A program made the translations under genes and the position numbers. A stretch of 64,000 bases of DNA from Oceanobacillus_B kapialis (GTDB lineage: Bacteria > Bacillota > Bacilli > Bacillales > Amphibacillaceae): the NCBI RefSeq assembly GCF_042685265.1, contig NZ_JBHUMX010000045.1. One strand, 5' to 3'. The notes under the pieces were generated by a model. The model was not told where the DNA came from. It saw only the letters and a program-made list of their open reading frames with translations, and did no database searches. Shown piece after piece: positions 26,501 through 34,650 of the stretch; position 1 is the stretch's first letter; each line of letters begins with the position of its first letter.

Positions 26501-27183
26501 TAACACGACAAATATATGAAAAAATTGGGAAGCAGCTTTTTCATGTGCTAGAACGCTTCGGAATTCGATTTCATGATATGTTTAAAGAAACGTTTAACCC
26601 GACAACGATTACCCAGTCTGGTAAAGCTGCACAGCCAGAACTGAAAACCGCACTTCAACAACTGTTAGATTATGCATCATTTGAGCTGTACCAAGAGGCA
26701 CAAGCTGTTTCATTACGAATGGAAGCATTCATTAATAATTTGCTCCAGCAAATGTACATGGACCTCTCTGCAAAGTTATATTCATTGGATGATCGCTTTA
26801 GTGTACCTGACTTCGAGAAGGTCCTATTAACGACTCCACTATTTGAGAAAGGCATGGAAACAAGTGTTGCCGATTATCAAAATGTATTAGCAACCTATAA
26901 AGGAACAAAAGCCTTTTTTGCAAATAACGAAAAGGAGCAAATGAAGGAAGCACTATACAAGCAGATTCGTCCTGTTGCTTCAGAGTATGTAGACACCATA
27001 GATGCTATAATGAAAGAACAATACGAGCAACAATGGGAGAATCATGTTAAAGAGATACGAAGCAACCTTCATGTTAAAGTAGAACAGTACGTGGAAAGTA
27101 ATCTTGCTGTGCTAACCACACCGCTAGATACAGAAAAATTAACAGAGAAGTTGGAGACAATGGACGAAATTTTAGCTAAATAA
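23533..27183 (+). CDS. dynA: Double dynamin-like GTPase DynA
   Basis: A 1216-residue tandem dynamin, close to B. subtilis DynA in length and layout. The first GTPase has P-loop GHFSAGKSS at about 65 and switch MDTPGIDAAD; the second has GAFSAGKSS at about 642 and VDTPGADSVN. Both are followed by helical stalk/paddle regions. DynA tethers and fuses membranes and protects against membrane damage and phage. The ATG at 23533 overlaps a TATAAT (23529-23534); the ATG at 23566 after GAGAGGG is an alternative start. Confidence 0.93.
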   Translation: MWKENVLTERVMKLIIQKESKQLFIQKLATLYQRFVDEQDEVNASKIIDLYKKQKNDQFIMSFAGHFSAGKSSMINAILGNEILPKSPVPTSANIVTISGGAGFVRVYFHNGEIIEIEEPYDLELIKQYSKDRDQIKQLDIRSRDSVLPKDTVIMDTPGIDAADDADRLMTESAMHLVDVLFYIMDYNHVQSEVNLQFLESLQAKQIPYYVIINQVDKHDDTELPFATFDASIKQTFEQWGIMPQRILYSSLTNLNVKYNEFRTIQDIIHTMIEKDIKQHDTTPNALNTIVKAHEKYLDSIYEEKMPTLGQDLSENDIHAELADLVGQRDDKLERPNVVHQELMSEVQQTLKNAYVMPASLREKAKLFLASRQPDFKVGFFGAKKKTKEEQEVRLQAFLEELHESVKSSIEWRIKEKLTATLTEYQIHETTLLQEVQDLEVFYTENDLLRFMKTGATINGDYVLNYTNDVASDIKALFKKQAINLADKTKTYVAEQNASQLDECNKQIAQLEQIATIRNKRNEFEKELTIKKNFLREQLETDHPYVESVASLEKTLQVRKDQIKLVSAPTAELSTQIEQKGIATSHYSDDENDAGSQNEIVLDLNKTIHILEDIPGVQHLVDDLLRKKHRLEERSYTVALFGAFSAGKSSFANALLGDNVLPVSPNPTTATVNRINPVTENTGHGTVQIRVKQREELERDLLEILKAFKPPTTALKGLLHWVEENSYQYSDDLNPLYQSYLQAMMDGYQDMEKHIGEKLFIQAEELGPFVTDEKKACYIDVIDLYYDCELTRQGITLVDTPGADSVNARHTNTAFTYIKHADAILYVTYYNHALSRADKDFLMQLGRVKDTFELDKMFFLVNAADLASNAEELNLVTDYVQEQLIQLGIRFPRIFPLSSKQSLKEKKQKSHLNEKMAAFETAFQSFIKKGLSSLTVSAAKKDMNRAKSTLAHLLESSKMDQQQKKELELKLSKKQVEMERTIKEYETNVLTRQIYEKIGKQLFHVLERFGIRFHDMFKETFNPTTITQSGKAAQPELKTALQQLLDYASFELYQEAQAVSLRMEAFINNLLQQMYMDLSAKLYSLDDRFSVPDFEKVLLTTPLFEKGMETSVADYQNVLATYKGTKAFFANNEKEQMKEALYKQIRPVASEYVDTIDAIMKEQYEQQWENHVKEIRSNLHVKVEQYVESNLAVLTTPLDTEKLTEKLETMDEILAK

Positions 27184-27204
27184 TGAACAAAGGATTGAAT
27201 AAAA

Positions 27205-28068
27205 ATGGATAAAAAGCACGTTTTACTTGTAGATGGAATGGCTCTCTTATTTCGAGGGTTTTTCGCAACTTCCTTTCGTGGAAACTTTATGATTACAACC
27301 AAAGGTATTCCGACTAATGGCGTATACCAATTTATGCGGTATTTTCTTGATGCAGTAAATAAATTTAACCCGACCCATGTCGTATGCTGTTGGGATATGG
27401 GCAGTAAAACATTCCGTACTGAGATGTATGAAGGTTATAAGGCAAATCGGGACGCTCCACCAGTAGAGTTGATTCCACAATTTGATTTGGTAAAAGAAGT
27501 TGTGGAGGCATTTGATATGCCGAATATTGGAGTGCAAAATTTTGAAGCGGACGATTGTATTGGAACATTGGCCAGAGCATATTCTGCCGAAAATGACGTA
27601 ACGATTTTAACAGGCGATCAGGATATCTTACAATTAGTTGAAGAAAACATACAGGTTGCCATTATGCGAAAGGGACAAGGAAATTATGAAGTATTCACCA
27701 ATGAAAACTTTTACGAAAAAAAGGGAATTACCCCAAGACAGGTCATTGATGTAAAAGGCTTAATGGGAGATACCTCTGACAATTATCCTGGAGTAAAAGG
27801 TATTGGTGAAAAAACGGCAGTGAAGCTTATTCAAGAGCATGGGACGATAGATGAAATGCTTGCAAATATAGACAGTCTGCCAAAAGGTGTACAAACCAAA
27901 ATAAAGGCAAACCTGGATATGTTGCACTTATCCAGAACACTCGCTGAAATAAAATGTGATGTGCCTATTGCCTGTGAACTGGATACGGCATTATGGCATT
28001 ATGATAAAGAAAAAATACAGAAGAAATTTGATGAGCTGGAATTTAAGAATCTTGCTAAATTTATCTAA
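27205..28068 (+). CDS. ypcP: 5'-3' exonuclease of the PolA N-terminal type (YpcP)
   Basis: A 287-residue flap-nuclease: VDGMALLFRGFFA, CWDMGSKTFRTEMYEGYKANR, FEADDCIGTLARAYS, TILTGDQDILQLV, and the helix-hairpin-helix motif MGDTSDNYPGVKGIGEKTAVKLI, with the metal-binding acidic residues in place. It removes RNA primers or flaps; in B. subtilis it backs up PolA. It follows dynA as in B. subtilis. Its stop overlaps that of the convergent dehydrogenase gene, leaving no room for a terminator. Confidence 0.94.
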   Translation: MDKKHVLLVDGMALLFRGFFATSFRGNFMITTKGIPTNGVYQFMRYFLDAVNKFNPTHVVCCWDMGSKTFRTEMYEGYKANRDAPPVELIPQFDLVKEVVEAFDMPNIGVQNFEADDCIGTLARAYSAENDVTILTGDQDILQLVEENIQVAIMRKGQGNYEVFTNENFYEKKGITPRQVIDVKGLMGDTSDNYPGVKGIGEKTAVKLIQEHGTIDEMLANIDSLPKGVQTKIKANLDMLHLSRTLAEIKCDVPIACELDTALWHYDKEKIQKKFDELEFKNLAKFI

Positions 28069-29210
28069 GGCTTTAAAATTACCTTGATGCAATCATCTTG
28101 TTTTTTCTGAAATAATTCGTATCCTTTCGCTGCATCATCTAGCGGAATCTTATGGGTAATAATATCTGTTGGATCTATTTTCTTAGCTGTGATTTGCTGG
28201 TAAAGCTCTTGCATGTAACTACGTGCAGGAGCTTGCCCCATTTTTATGGTGATATTTCTTGTAAAAAAAGGCCCTAATGGGAAGAGATTGTATAAGCCAC
28301 CATACACACCAGTTAACTGTACTGTACCGAACTTTTTAACTGCTTTCGTAGCTATTTGAATTGGACCCAGTGTTCCACCTTGCAGCTTTAATTTCTGTTC
28401 CGCAAATTCCAAAGCGGATTTCTTTCCATCCATACCTACACAGTCTATTACAACATCTGCTCCACCCTTGGTAATTTCCTTTAATGTTTCACCCATATCA
28501 TCATATTTTGTGAAGTCAAAAATCTCCGTCTTGTTTGTCTGCTTAGAGTGTTGAAGACGGTAACCAACATAATCAATGGCAATCACGCGACTTGCTCCTT
28601 TTTGCCAAGCGAACTTTTGTGCCATTAAACCCACAGGCCCACAACCAAGGACAATGACGGTATCCCCTTGTTTAACCCCAGCATGTTCTACACTCCAATA
28701 AGCGGTTGGGAGTACATCTGATAAAAAAAGAAGTTGTTCATCCTCAAGCTCACAATCTTCTGGTATTAAAAAGGGTGTGTAATTTCCATAAGGTACACGT
28801 AAATATTCCGCTTGGCCCCCAGGAAAATTACCAAATTTCTCAGAGTACCCGAAGTACCCTCCTGAATCATAATGCGGGTTGGAATTATCACATTGGCTTT
28901 CCTGATGATTGTTACAATAAGGGCATGTTCCACAAGCTACTGTAAAAGGAATCACGACACGATCTCCCTTTTTCACCTTTGTTACATCTGGACCAATCTC
29001 CTCTACAATCCCCATCGGTTCATGACCAATCGTATATCCAATAGGTAGCGGGAAATTTCCTTGGTATAAATGAAGGTCAGACCCACAAATTGCCGTTGAT
29101 GTAATGCGAACAATCACATCTTCAGAATCCTGTATTGTAGGAAAAGGAACCTTTTTTACTGCTACCTTATACTTGCCTTGATAGGTTACTGCTTTCATGA
29201 TATCAAACAC
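28065..29210 (-). CDS. Zinc-dependent dehydrogenase, formaldehyde dehydrogenase-like
   Basis: A 381-residue MDR-superfamily enzyme: catalytic zinc ligands in CGSDLHLYQG and GHEPMGIVEEIG, structural zinc cysteines in CGTCPYCNNHQESQC, and the Rossmann motif VLGCGPVGLMAQ. The stretch LSDVLPTAYWSVEHAGVKQGD is typical of glutathione-independent formaldehyde dehydrogenase and related alcohol dehydrogenases. Substrate uncertain. It is convergent with ypcP and shares stop-codon bases with it. It is divergent from the gene at 29324. Confidence 0.88.
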   Translation of the reverse strand: MFDIMKAVTYQGKYKVAVKKVPFPTIQDSEDVIVRITSTAICGSDLHLYQGNFPLPIGYTIGHEPMGIVEEIGPDVTKVKKGDRVVIPFTVACGTCPYCNNHQESQCDNSNPHYDSGGYFGYSEKFGNFPGGQAEYLRVPYGNYTPFLIPEDCELEDEQLLFLSDVLPTAYWSVEHAGVKQGDTVIVLGCGPVGLMAQKFAWQKGASRVIAIDYVGYRLQHSKQTNKTEIFDFTKYDDMGETLKEITKGGADVVIDCVGMDGKKSALEFAEQKLKLQGGTLGPIQIATKAVKKFGTVQLTGVYGGLYNLFPLGPFFTRNITIKMGQAPARSYMQELYQQITAKKIDPTDIITHKIPLDDAAKGYELFQKKQDDCIKVILKP

Positions 29211-29253
29211 CTACTTTTTTGGTTTGCGCTTATTTTTATCCAAGGAAAAATAT

Positions 29254-29302
29254 CTATACCTTGTACTCTTTCCCGTTTTATAGTGGACTGCATAAGGTAT
29301 AG
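29254..29302. promoter_or_regulatory. Inverted repeat and possible sigma-B promoter between divergent genes
   Basis: CTATACCTT (29254-29262) and AAGGTATAG (29294-29302) are perfect inverted copies. On the plus strand GTTTTA at 29275-29280 and AGGTAT at 29295-29300 are 14 bases apart, close to the sigma-B pattern (GTTTaa, GGGTAT). Either a shared operator or a stress promoter would fit. Confidence 0.4.
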
Positions 29303-29323
29303 AAAATGGAAAGGAGAGATATT

Positions 29324-30142
29324 ATGCCGTTACTTTTTATTTACGGAGATCTAAGGACTGAAAAAAATGCTCTATTAATAAATCAAGAAGCAACTAGTGT
29401 AGATGAACAAGTGTGGACTTCAGGAAAGCTTTATGATGATAACGGGAAGGCCTATTTAGCTGAAGACACTAATGCTTTGACCTATGGAGAACTGGTCGAG
29501 ATCAACGAGGAGAAGCTTACTGAATTGGAGAATGAATTTAACTGGACGCTTTCTACTGTTGATGTATACGCCTCTACAGGTGAGCAATATAAAGCTAACA
29601 TGTATGAAGAGAACAAGCTTATAGGGGACAAATTAGAGGAGGTTCCTTTTGGTGACTGGAAAGTATATTGCTACTTAAAGAATGAGAACCTATACTATTT
29701 TGCTTATGGATCTTGTATGGATGATAACCGCTTTAAAATGGCCAATGTGGATCAATATTTTACTTCTATTGCGGGAAAAGGTGTACTTGAGAATTATGGT
29801 TTTCGTTTTACCAGGTCGAGTGAAGATGGGGGAAAAGCAGATATCATTGTTTCTCATATGGAAAAGGTTGAAGGGGTTGTCTATAAAGTCCCATTAGAAG
29901 CGATAGATTATCTTTATGAAAGAGAAGGAGTGTATCGTAAAAGGTATCGACCGACCATTATAAAGCTTACATTAAATCACGGTGAAACAATAGAGGGGAT
30001 AACATTTGTCAGTGTAGATAAGGACCCCGAAACGAAGCCAACAGAAAGATATGCAAATGAAATTCTGCGAGGAGCGGCTGAAATATTATCACCTTCATAT
30101 GTGGCGAGAATACGTTCTCATATTAATCACCTATTAAATTGA
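29324..30142 (+). CDS. Tandem gamma-glutamylcyclotransferase-like protein
   Basis: A protein of about 272 residues with two AIG2/GGCT-like folds. The N-terminal half opens LLFIYGDLRTEKN, the second LYYFAYGSCMDDNRF, with the catalytic-type Glu in LYEREGVYRKRY. Such enzymes release 5-oxoproline from gamma-glutamyl amides. The first half seems degenerate. An ATG at 29306 precedes AAGGAGAG, so the ATG at 29324 is preferred. Substrate unknown. Confidence 0.8.
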   Translation: MPLLFIYGDLRTEKNALLINQEATSVDEQVWTSGKLYDDNGKAYLAEDTNALTYGELVEINEEKLTELENEFNWTLSTVDVYASTGEQYKANMYEENKLIGDKLEEVPFGDWKVYCYLKNENLYYFAYGSCMDDNRFKMANVDQYFTSIAGKGVLENYGFRFTRSSEDGGKADIIVSHMEKVEGVVYKVPLEAIDYLYEREGVYRKRYRPTIIKLTLNHGETIEGITFVSVDKDPETKPTERYANEILRGAAEILSPSYVARIRSHINHLLN

Positions 30143-30167
30143 TTTGAATGCTTATTTTCATGTTGGT

Positions 30168-30193
30168 GTTTACTATTTGGCTATTCAGGTTAT
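30168..30193 (+). promoter_or_regulatory. Possible sigma-B promoter of the first FAD/Rieske gene
   Basis: GTTTAC (30168-30173) and GGTTAT (30188-30193) are 14 bases apart, resembling a sigma-B promoter. The same geometry occurs ahead of the previous gene, which strengthens the suggestion slightly. Confidence 0.4.
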
Positions 30194-30233
30194 TAGAATA
30201 CCATAATTAAAAGTATAACCTGGAGGTATTACA

Positions 30234-31757
30234 TTGAAATCAAATCAAACAACGTCCGTGTTACCTGAAACAATTCATTCTTATTGGAGAGAAACAGGAA
30301 CTGTAAAATCTTATGGAGAACTTAAAGAAAATCTAAATGTGGATACTGTTGTAGTAGGGGCCGGAATGGCAGGTGTTATGACTGCTTACCAGCTTGCAAA
30401 TGAAGGTCAAAAAGTAGCGCTTCTTGAGGCACGCGAACTATTTAGTGGAACGAGCGGTTACACTACCGCAAAATTAACGGCTCAACATAATTTAATTTAT
30501 GACGAATTGATAAACCGCTATGGACAAGAATCAGCTAAGCTTTTTTACCAAGCTAATATGGAAGGAATAGCTTTTATTAAAGAATTAGCTGACAAATATG
30601 GCATTGACTGTGAGCTTGAAGAAAGGGAAGCTTTTGTATTTACACAAAAAGAAGAAAATCGTAACAAATTCTTAAAAGAGATTGAGGCTTATGAAAAGCT
30701 CGGTATCGAGGGTGAATTTATTGAAGATCTACCATTAAACTTAGATGTAGATTCAGCGATTATGATGCGAAATCAAGCTCAATTCCATCCAGTTAAATTT
30801 TTATCCGGCTTGCTTGATGAGTTTGTTAAACTTGGAGGTCAGGTATATGATCAGACAAGGGTAACAGAGATTACAGATGAAAATGGACAGACGCAATGTA
30901 CAACCGAAAATGGTACAAAGGTAACTGCTAACCACGTGGTACAGGCCACACACTTACCGATTGTTGAACCTGAAGGAAATTTCTACTCCTCTCAAACAAA
31001 TCCGGAAAGTTCCTATGCACTCGCAGTAAAAACGGAAGATGAATTTCCTGATGGATTGTACATCAACGCAGATCTTCCAAAAAGAACCTTACGTAGTTTA
31101 AATAGTGATACAGGCCGTTATGTATTAGTTGGTGGTGAAAGCCATCCAACTGGTGATGGAAAGTCATCTTCTCAACGATATAGTGAGTTAGAATCATTTG
31201 CAAAAGAATTATTTAATGTTAAGGAAATTACAAATCGCTGGTCCGCACACGATTATATTTCAGAAGACAGGCTACCATTTATAGGATCCCTATCACAAGA
31301 ACAACCAAATCTTCTTGTTGTAACAGGATTAAGTAAATGGGGATTGGCTACGGCTGCAACTGGAGCAAAGATACTGACAGATAGGATACTTGAACAAGAA
31401 AGCCCGTATCAAGCGCTCTTTAGTCCAGCAAGGGAAATGAAAGAAACAACCACCGTAGAACCAAAAGAAGAAAACCCAAATGACTATGCAGATTCTAGAG
31501 AAGAAGGAAACCCTGAAGACCTATCTAACAATCAAGGGATGGTAACAAAATATGATGGAAAAGATGTAGGGGTTTATAAAGATGATAATGGCCAGTTGCA
31601 TTATGTAGATCTGACGTGTACACACCTAGGCTGTGGGGTTGAATGGAATGATGGCGATCGGACTTGGGATTGTCCGTGTCACGGCTCTCGTTTTAGCGGT
31701 ACAGGCCAAGTAATTGAGGGGCCGGCGGTTGAGTCTCTGGAAAAATTAAATCAATAG
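30234..31757 (+). CDS. FAD-dependent oxidoreductase with C-terminal Rieske domain (YhfW type)
   Basis: A 507-residue protein. The N-terminal DAO fold has the dinucleotide motif VVVGAGMAGVMTAYQLANEG. The C-terminal Rieske domain has the [2Fe-2S] ligands CTHLGC and CPCHGS. A linker rich in Glu, Pro and Asn separates them (about 405-435). It looks like a soluble electron-transfer oxidoreductase; neither donor nor acceptor is known. It starts at TTG after TGGAGG. A paralogue lies at 38413-39948 on the other strand. Confidence 0.9.
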   Translation: MKSNQTTSVLPETIHSYWRETGTVKSYGELKENLNVDTVVVGAGMAGVMTAYQLANEGQKVALLEARELFSGTSGYTTAKLTAQHNLIYDELINRYGQESAKLFYQANMEGIAFIKELADKYGIDCELEEREAFVFTQKEENRNKFLKEIEAYEKLGIEGEFIEDLPLNLDVDSAIMMRNQAQFHPVKFLSGLLDEFVKLGGQVYDQTRVTEITDENGQTQCTTENGTKVTANHVVQATHLPIVEPEGNFYSSQTNPESSYALAVKTEDEFPDGLYINADLPKRTLRSLNSDTGRYVLVGGESHPTGDGKSSSQRYSELESFAKELFNVKEITNRWSAHDYISEDRLPFIGSLSQEQPNLLVVTGLSKWGLATAATGAKILTDRILEQESPYQALFSPAREMKETTTVEPKEENPNDYADSREEGNPEDLSNNQGMVTKYDGKDVGVYKDDNGQLHYVDLTCTHLGCGVEWNDGDRTWDCPCHGSRFSGTGQVIEGPAVESLEKLNQ

Positions 31758-31770
31758 AACGTTGTGGATT

Positions 31771-31803
31771 AAAAAGCTGCTTCACAAGGGAAGCAGCTTT
31801 TTG
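31771..31803. terminator. Bidirectional terminator between convergent genes
   Basis: AAAAAGCTGCTTC and GAAGCAGCTTTTT form a 13-bp stem with a short loop, serving both the FAD/Rieske gene and the Asn-rich gene on the other strand. Confidence 0.88.
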
Positions 31804-31811
31804 TATAAATA

Positions 31812-32009
31812 CTATTTGTTGCGGTTGTTGTTACGGTTGTTTTCGTTACGGTTGTTGTTGCGATTGTTATTGTTGTTACGATTGTTGTTATTATCGTCTA
31901 GAAATTCGTTTGCAAATTCAACATTGTTGATATCCTGGTTGTTATTGTTGTTGTCATTGCGGTTGTTGTTACGGTTGTTTTGACGATTATTGTTATTATT
32001 GTTGCTCAT
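31812..32009 (-). CDS. Asparagine-rich low-complexity peptide
   Basis: A 65-residue protein, 39 of whose residues are Asn and eight Arg, in NNNR-type repeats, with one ordinary stretch in the middle (DINNVEFANEFLDD). AAAAGGAG lies eight bases before the ATG and a terminator follows its stop, so it is a real gene rather than a repeat artefact. Asn-rich small proteins occur among spore coat and exosporium-associated proteins; that role is a guess. No signal peptide or membrane segment. The in-frame GTG at 32018 lies within the ribosome site and is not used. Confidence 0.7.
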   Translation of the reverse strand: MSNNNNNNRQNNRNNNRNDNNNNNQDINNVEFANEFLDDNNNNRNNNNNRNNNRNENNRNNNRNK

Positions 32010-32218
32010 CGCTAACACTCCTTTTAATTTTTTCTACGTGATTTTTTTGTTCACATAGCAATTACAAAAACTATTTTTTCCTTCTAACTAAAACTTATAC
32101 GCCTAATTTGGTACCAAAAAATACCAATTAATCCTGAGTGATTTACTTGTATATAAGTATTTTTTGATGGTATGATCATACTATAAATTAAATGTTCGGC
32201 AAAAAGGTAGGGAAACAA

Positions 32219-33142
32219 ATGAAGATAGTTGATAATGTAACAGAATTAATAGGTGAAACACCGATGGTCAAGTTGAATCGTCTCGTACCAAAAGATGCTG
32301 CAGATGTTTATATTAAAATGGAAATGTTTAACCCAACTAAAAGTGTTAAGGACAGAGCAGCCTATAATATGATAAAAATTGCTGAAGAAAAAGGATTCAT
32401 AAAGCCAGGGGATACCATTATTGAGCCGACGAGCGGCAATACGGGAATTGGGCTTGCGATGAATGCTGCAGCGAAGGGCTACAAAGCTATTCTCGTTATG
32501 CCTGATAACAGTACGCAAGAAAGAAGAAATCTTTTAAAAGCATTTGGAGCTAAGGTAGTGCTTACTCCTAGTAAAGAGAAAATGCCTGGTGCGATTAAAA
32601 AAGCATTAGAATTACAAAAGGAAATACCAAACAGCTTTATTCCACAACAATTTGAAAATATCGCAAATCCTGACGTACATCGTGTTACAACGGCCCCAGA
32701 AATTTTAAGTCAGATGGACGGGAAGCTTGATGCCTTTGTATGTACGGCAGGCACAGGTGGAACTGTGACTGGAACAGGCGAAGTGTTAAAAGAAAAGTTG
32801 CCTGATTTAAAAGTAACTGTCGTAGAGCCCAAGGGGTCTCCAGTGCTTTCAGGAGGAGAGCCGGGAAGCCACAAGTTAGTTGGAACAAGCCCAGGCTTTA
32901 TCCCAGAAATTCTTAATACTTCGATTTACGATGAAATCGTGCAGATTGCAGATGAGATCGCTGTAGAGATGTATAAAAAACTACCTCAGCAAGAAGGAAT
33001 ATTTATTGGTCTATCAGGAGCAGCAGCTGTCTATGCCGCTATACAGGAAGCAATTCGGTTAGGGCAGGGAAAGCGTGTTGTTTGCATTGCCCCAGATACA
33101 GGTGAGCGGTATTTAAGTATGAACTTATTTGAAGAAGAATAA
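32219..33142 (+). CDS. cysK: Cysteine synthase (O-acetylserine sulfhydrylase)
   Basis: A 307-residue PLP enzyme of fold type II: the Schiff-base Lys in NPTKSVKDRAAYNMI, the phosphate/substrate loop PTSGNTGIGLA, GTGGTVTGTGEVLKE, and ending in the cofactor region LSGAAAVYAA. It makes cysteine from O-acetylserine and sulfide. The Lys position and length are typical of CysK; a CysM-like or cystathionine beta-synthase-like (MccA) activity cannot be excluded. An upstream ATG at 32192 lies before the ribosome site; the ATG at 32219 gives the standard N-terminus. Confidence 0.9.
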   Translation: MKIVDNVTELIGETPMVKLNRLVPKDAADVYIKMEMFNPTKSVKDRAAYNMIKIAEEKGFIKPGDTIIEPTSGNTGIGLAMNAAAKGYKAILVMPDNSTQERRNLLKAFGAKVVLTPSKEKMPGAIKKALELQKEIPNSFIPQQFENIANPDVHRVTTAPEILSQMDGKLDAFVCTAGTGGTVTGTGEVLKEKLPDLKVTVVEPKGSPVLSGGEPGSHKLVGTSPGFIPEILNTSIYDEIVQIADEIAVEMYKKLPQQEGIFIGLSGAAAVYAAIQEAIRLGQGKRVVCIAPDTGERYLSMNLFEEE

Positions 33143-33164
33143 TACGATTAACTTAAATTTGGTT

Positions 33165-33203
33165 AAAAGCTTATTTTCCAATATTGGAAAATAAGCTTTT
33201 TTT
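33165..33203 (+). terminator. Terminator after cysK
   Basis: AAAAGCTTATTTTCCAAT and ATTGGAAAATAAGCTTTT form a perfect palindrome of 36 bases, followed by further T. Confidence 0.92.
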
Positions 33204-33356
33204 AGTTAGTTATGTCTGAATCTTTTGAAATGAGTTTATGAAACATGTAAAATATTAGTATCTTTTTTTTAGTAAAATGAAGATAGTAATACTTTTATTT
33301 AGTTCATGGTGATAATATCAAAAATATACATACTAATAGAGATAGGAGTCGTTAAG

Positions 33357-34583
33357 TTGGAAACCACATTAATACACGCAGACGATACGATAACGCTATG
33401 GGGGATCATCATTATAGTTGCATCTTTAAGTATTTTTTTAGAACAACGGTATCGCTGGGCATCTAAGTTTACTGGAGCCATTCTTGCATTAGCAGGCGCA
33501 ATTCTTTTGTCCAATACAGGCATCATACCTACAGAATCATCCGTTTATGATGCAGTTTGGAACGTGATCGTGCCACTAGCAATCCCATTGCTTTTATTCC
33601 ATGTTAACTTTAAAAAGATTTGGAGGGAAAGCGGAAGGATGCTCATTATCTTTCTACTTAGTTCCATTGGAACGGTAGCAGGGACGATTATTGGGTTCTT
33701 CCTCTTAAGAGAGCATATTCCCATGCTTGATCGTCTTGGTGCAATGTTTAGTGCAAGTTATATGGGCGGTGGCGTTAACTTTGCCGCTATGGCCGCTAAA
33801 TTTGAAACACCTGATGCACTAGTATCTTCTGCAGTAGTAGCGGATAATCTCACTATGGCAATCATGTTTGTTATTTTAATGACAATACCGGCACTATCAT
33901 TTTTTAGAAAACGATTTAATACCCCTCATGTAACAGAAGTAGAGAATCAAAATACAACAGAGCAAGGAAAAACTTTAGCAGAGAGTTTTTGGTCTAGAAA
34001 AGAAATTTCTTTGAAGGATATCGCTCTCTCAGTAGGGACAGCATTTTTACTTGTCATCGTCTCCTTAAAAGTGTCCGAGTTTTTTGCGAGATTAATTCCA
34101 TCTGGAGATAATGTTTCCTTCTTTTTTAACTTATTAAGCGGATTATTTGGAGACCATTATTTAATGCTAACAACACTTACATTTGTGGTGCTGGCTTTAT
34201 TTCCTAGGTATTTCGAGGAGCTTCATGGTAGTCAGGAGATTGGAACCTATCTCATTCATATTTTCTTTGTCGTAATTGGAATTCCGGTCTCGCTAACGTT
34301 AATTTTTGAAAATGCACCGCTCTTATTTGTCTTCGCCTTTGTTATCGCAATTGTTAATATTGTCATTTCTTTGGTCGCAGGTAAACTGTTTAAATATGAC
34401 TTAGAAGACATCATCTTAGCAAGTAATGCTAATATTGGTGGGCCGACCACTGCAGCAGCATTAGCAATAGCAAAAGGGTGGAAGGACTTAATTGGTCCTA
34501 TATTGATTGTGGGAACATTAGGCTATGTAATAGGAAATTATGTTGGTACAGTGCTGGGATTGTGGTTTGCTAATCTTATATAA
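33357..34583 (+). CDS. DUF819-family membrane protein
   Basis: A 408-residue protein with about ten membrane helices, matching the DUF819 family (B. subtilis YjcL-like): IPLLLFHVNFKKIWRESGRML, ASYMGGGVNFAAMA, and ASNANIGGPTTAAALAIAKGW. The paired GGGVN and NANIGGPTTA re-entrant motifs suggest a transporter built from inverted repeats; its substrate is not known to me. An upstream ATG at 33306 lies before AGGAG, so the TTG at 33357 is preferred. Confidence 0.85.
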   Translation: METTLIHADDTITLWGIIIIVASLSIFLEQRYRWASKFTGAILALAGAILLSNTGIIPTESSVYDAVWNVIVPLAIPLLLFHVNFKKIWRESGRMLIIFLLSSIGTVAGTIIGFFLLREHIPMLDRLGAMFSASYMGGGVNFAAMAAKFETPDALVSSAVVADNLTMAIMFVILMTIPALSFFRKRFNTPHVTEVENQNTTEQGKTLAESFWSRKEISLKDIALSVGTAFLLVIVSLKVSEFFARLIPSGDNVSFFFNLLSGLFGDHYLMLTTLTFVVLALFPRYFEELHGSQEIGTYLIHIFFVVIGIPVSLTLIFENAPLLFVFAFVIAIVNIVISLVAGKLFKYDLEDIILASNANIGGPTTAAALAIAKGWKDLIGPILIVGTLGYVIGNYVGTVLGLWFANLI

Positions 34584-34650
34584 ATATAAATTATGTATTC
34601 CAAAAGGGAAGCTATATAGGGCTAATAAATGCAAACAAAGAAATTAGTAA

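Noticed and set aside
31762..31983. Leu/Arg-rich plus-strand frame opposite the Asn-rich gene
   Set aside because: It is the antisense of the Asn codons and lies across a terminator; no ribosome site.
31800..32000. CRISPR-like short repeats
   Set aside because: The repeated TTGTTGTTACGG-like units are codon repeats of an Asn-rich protein, without spacers of constant length. No CRISPR array is present in the window.
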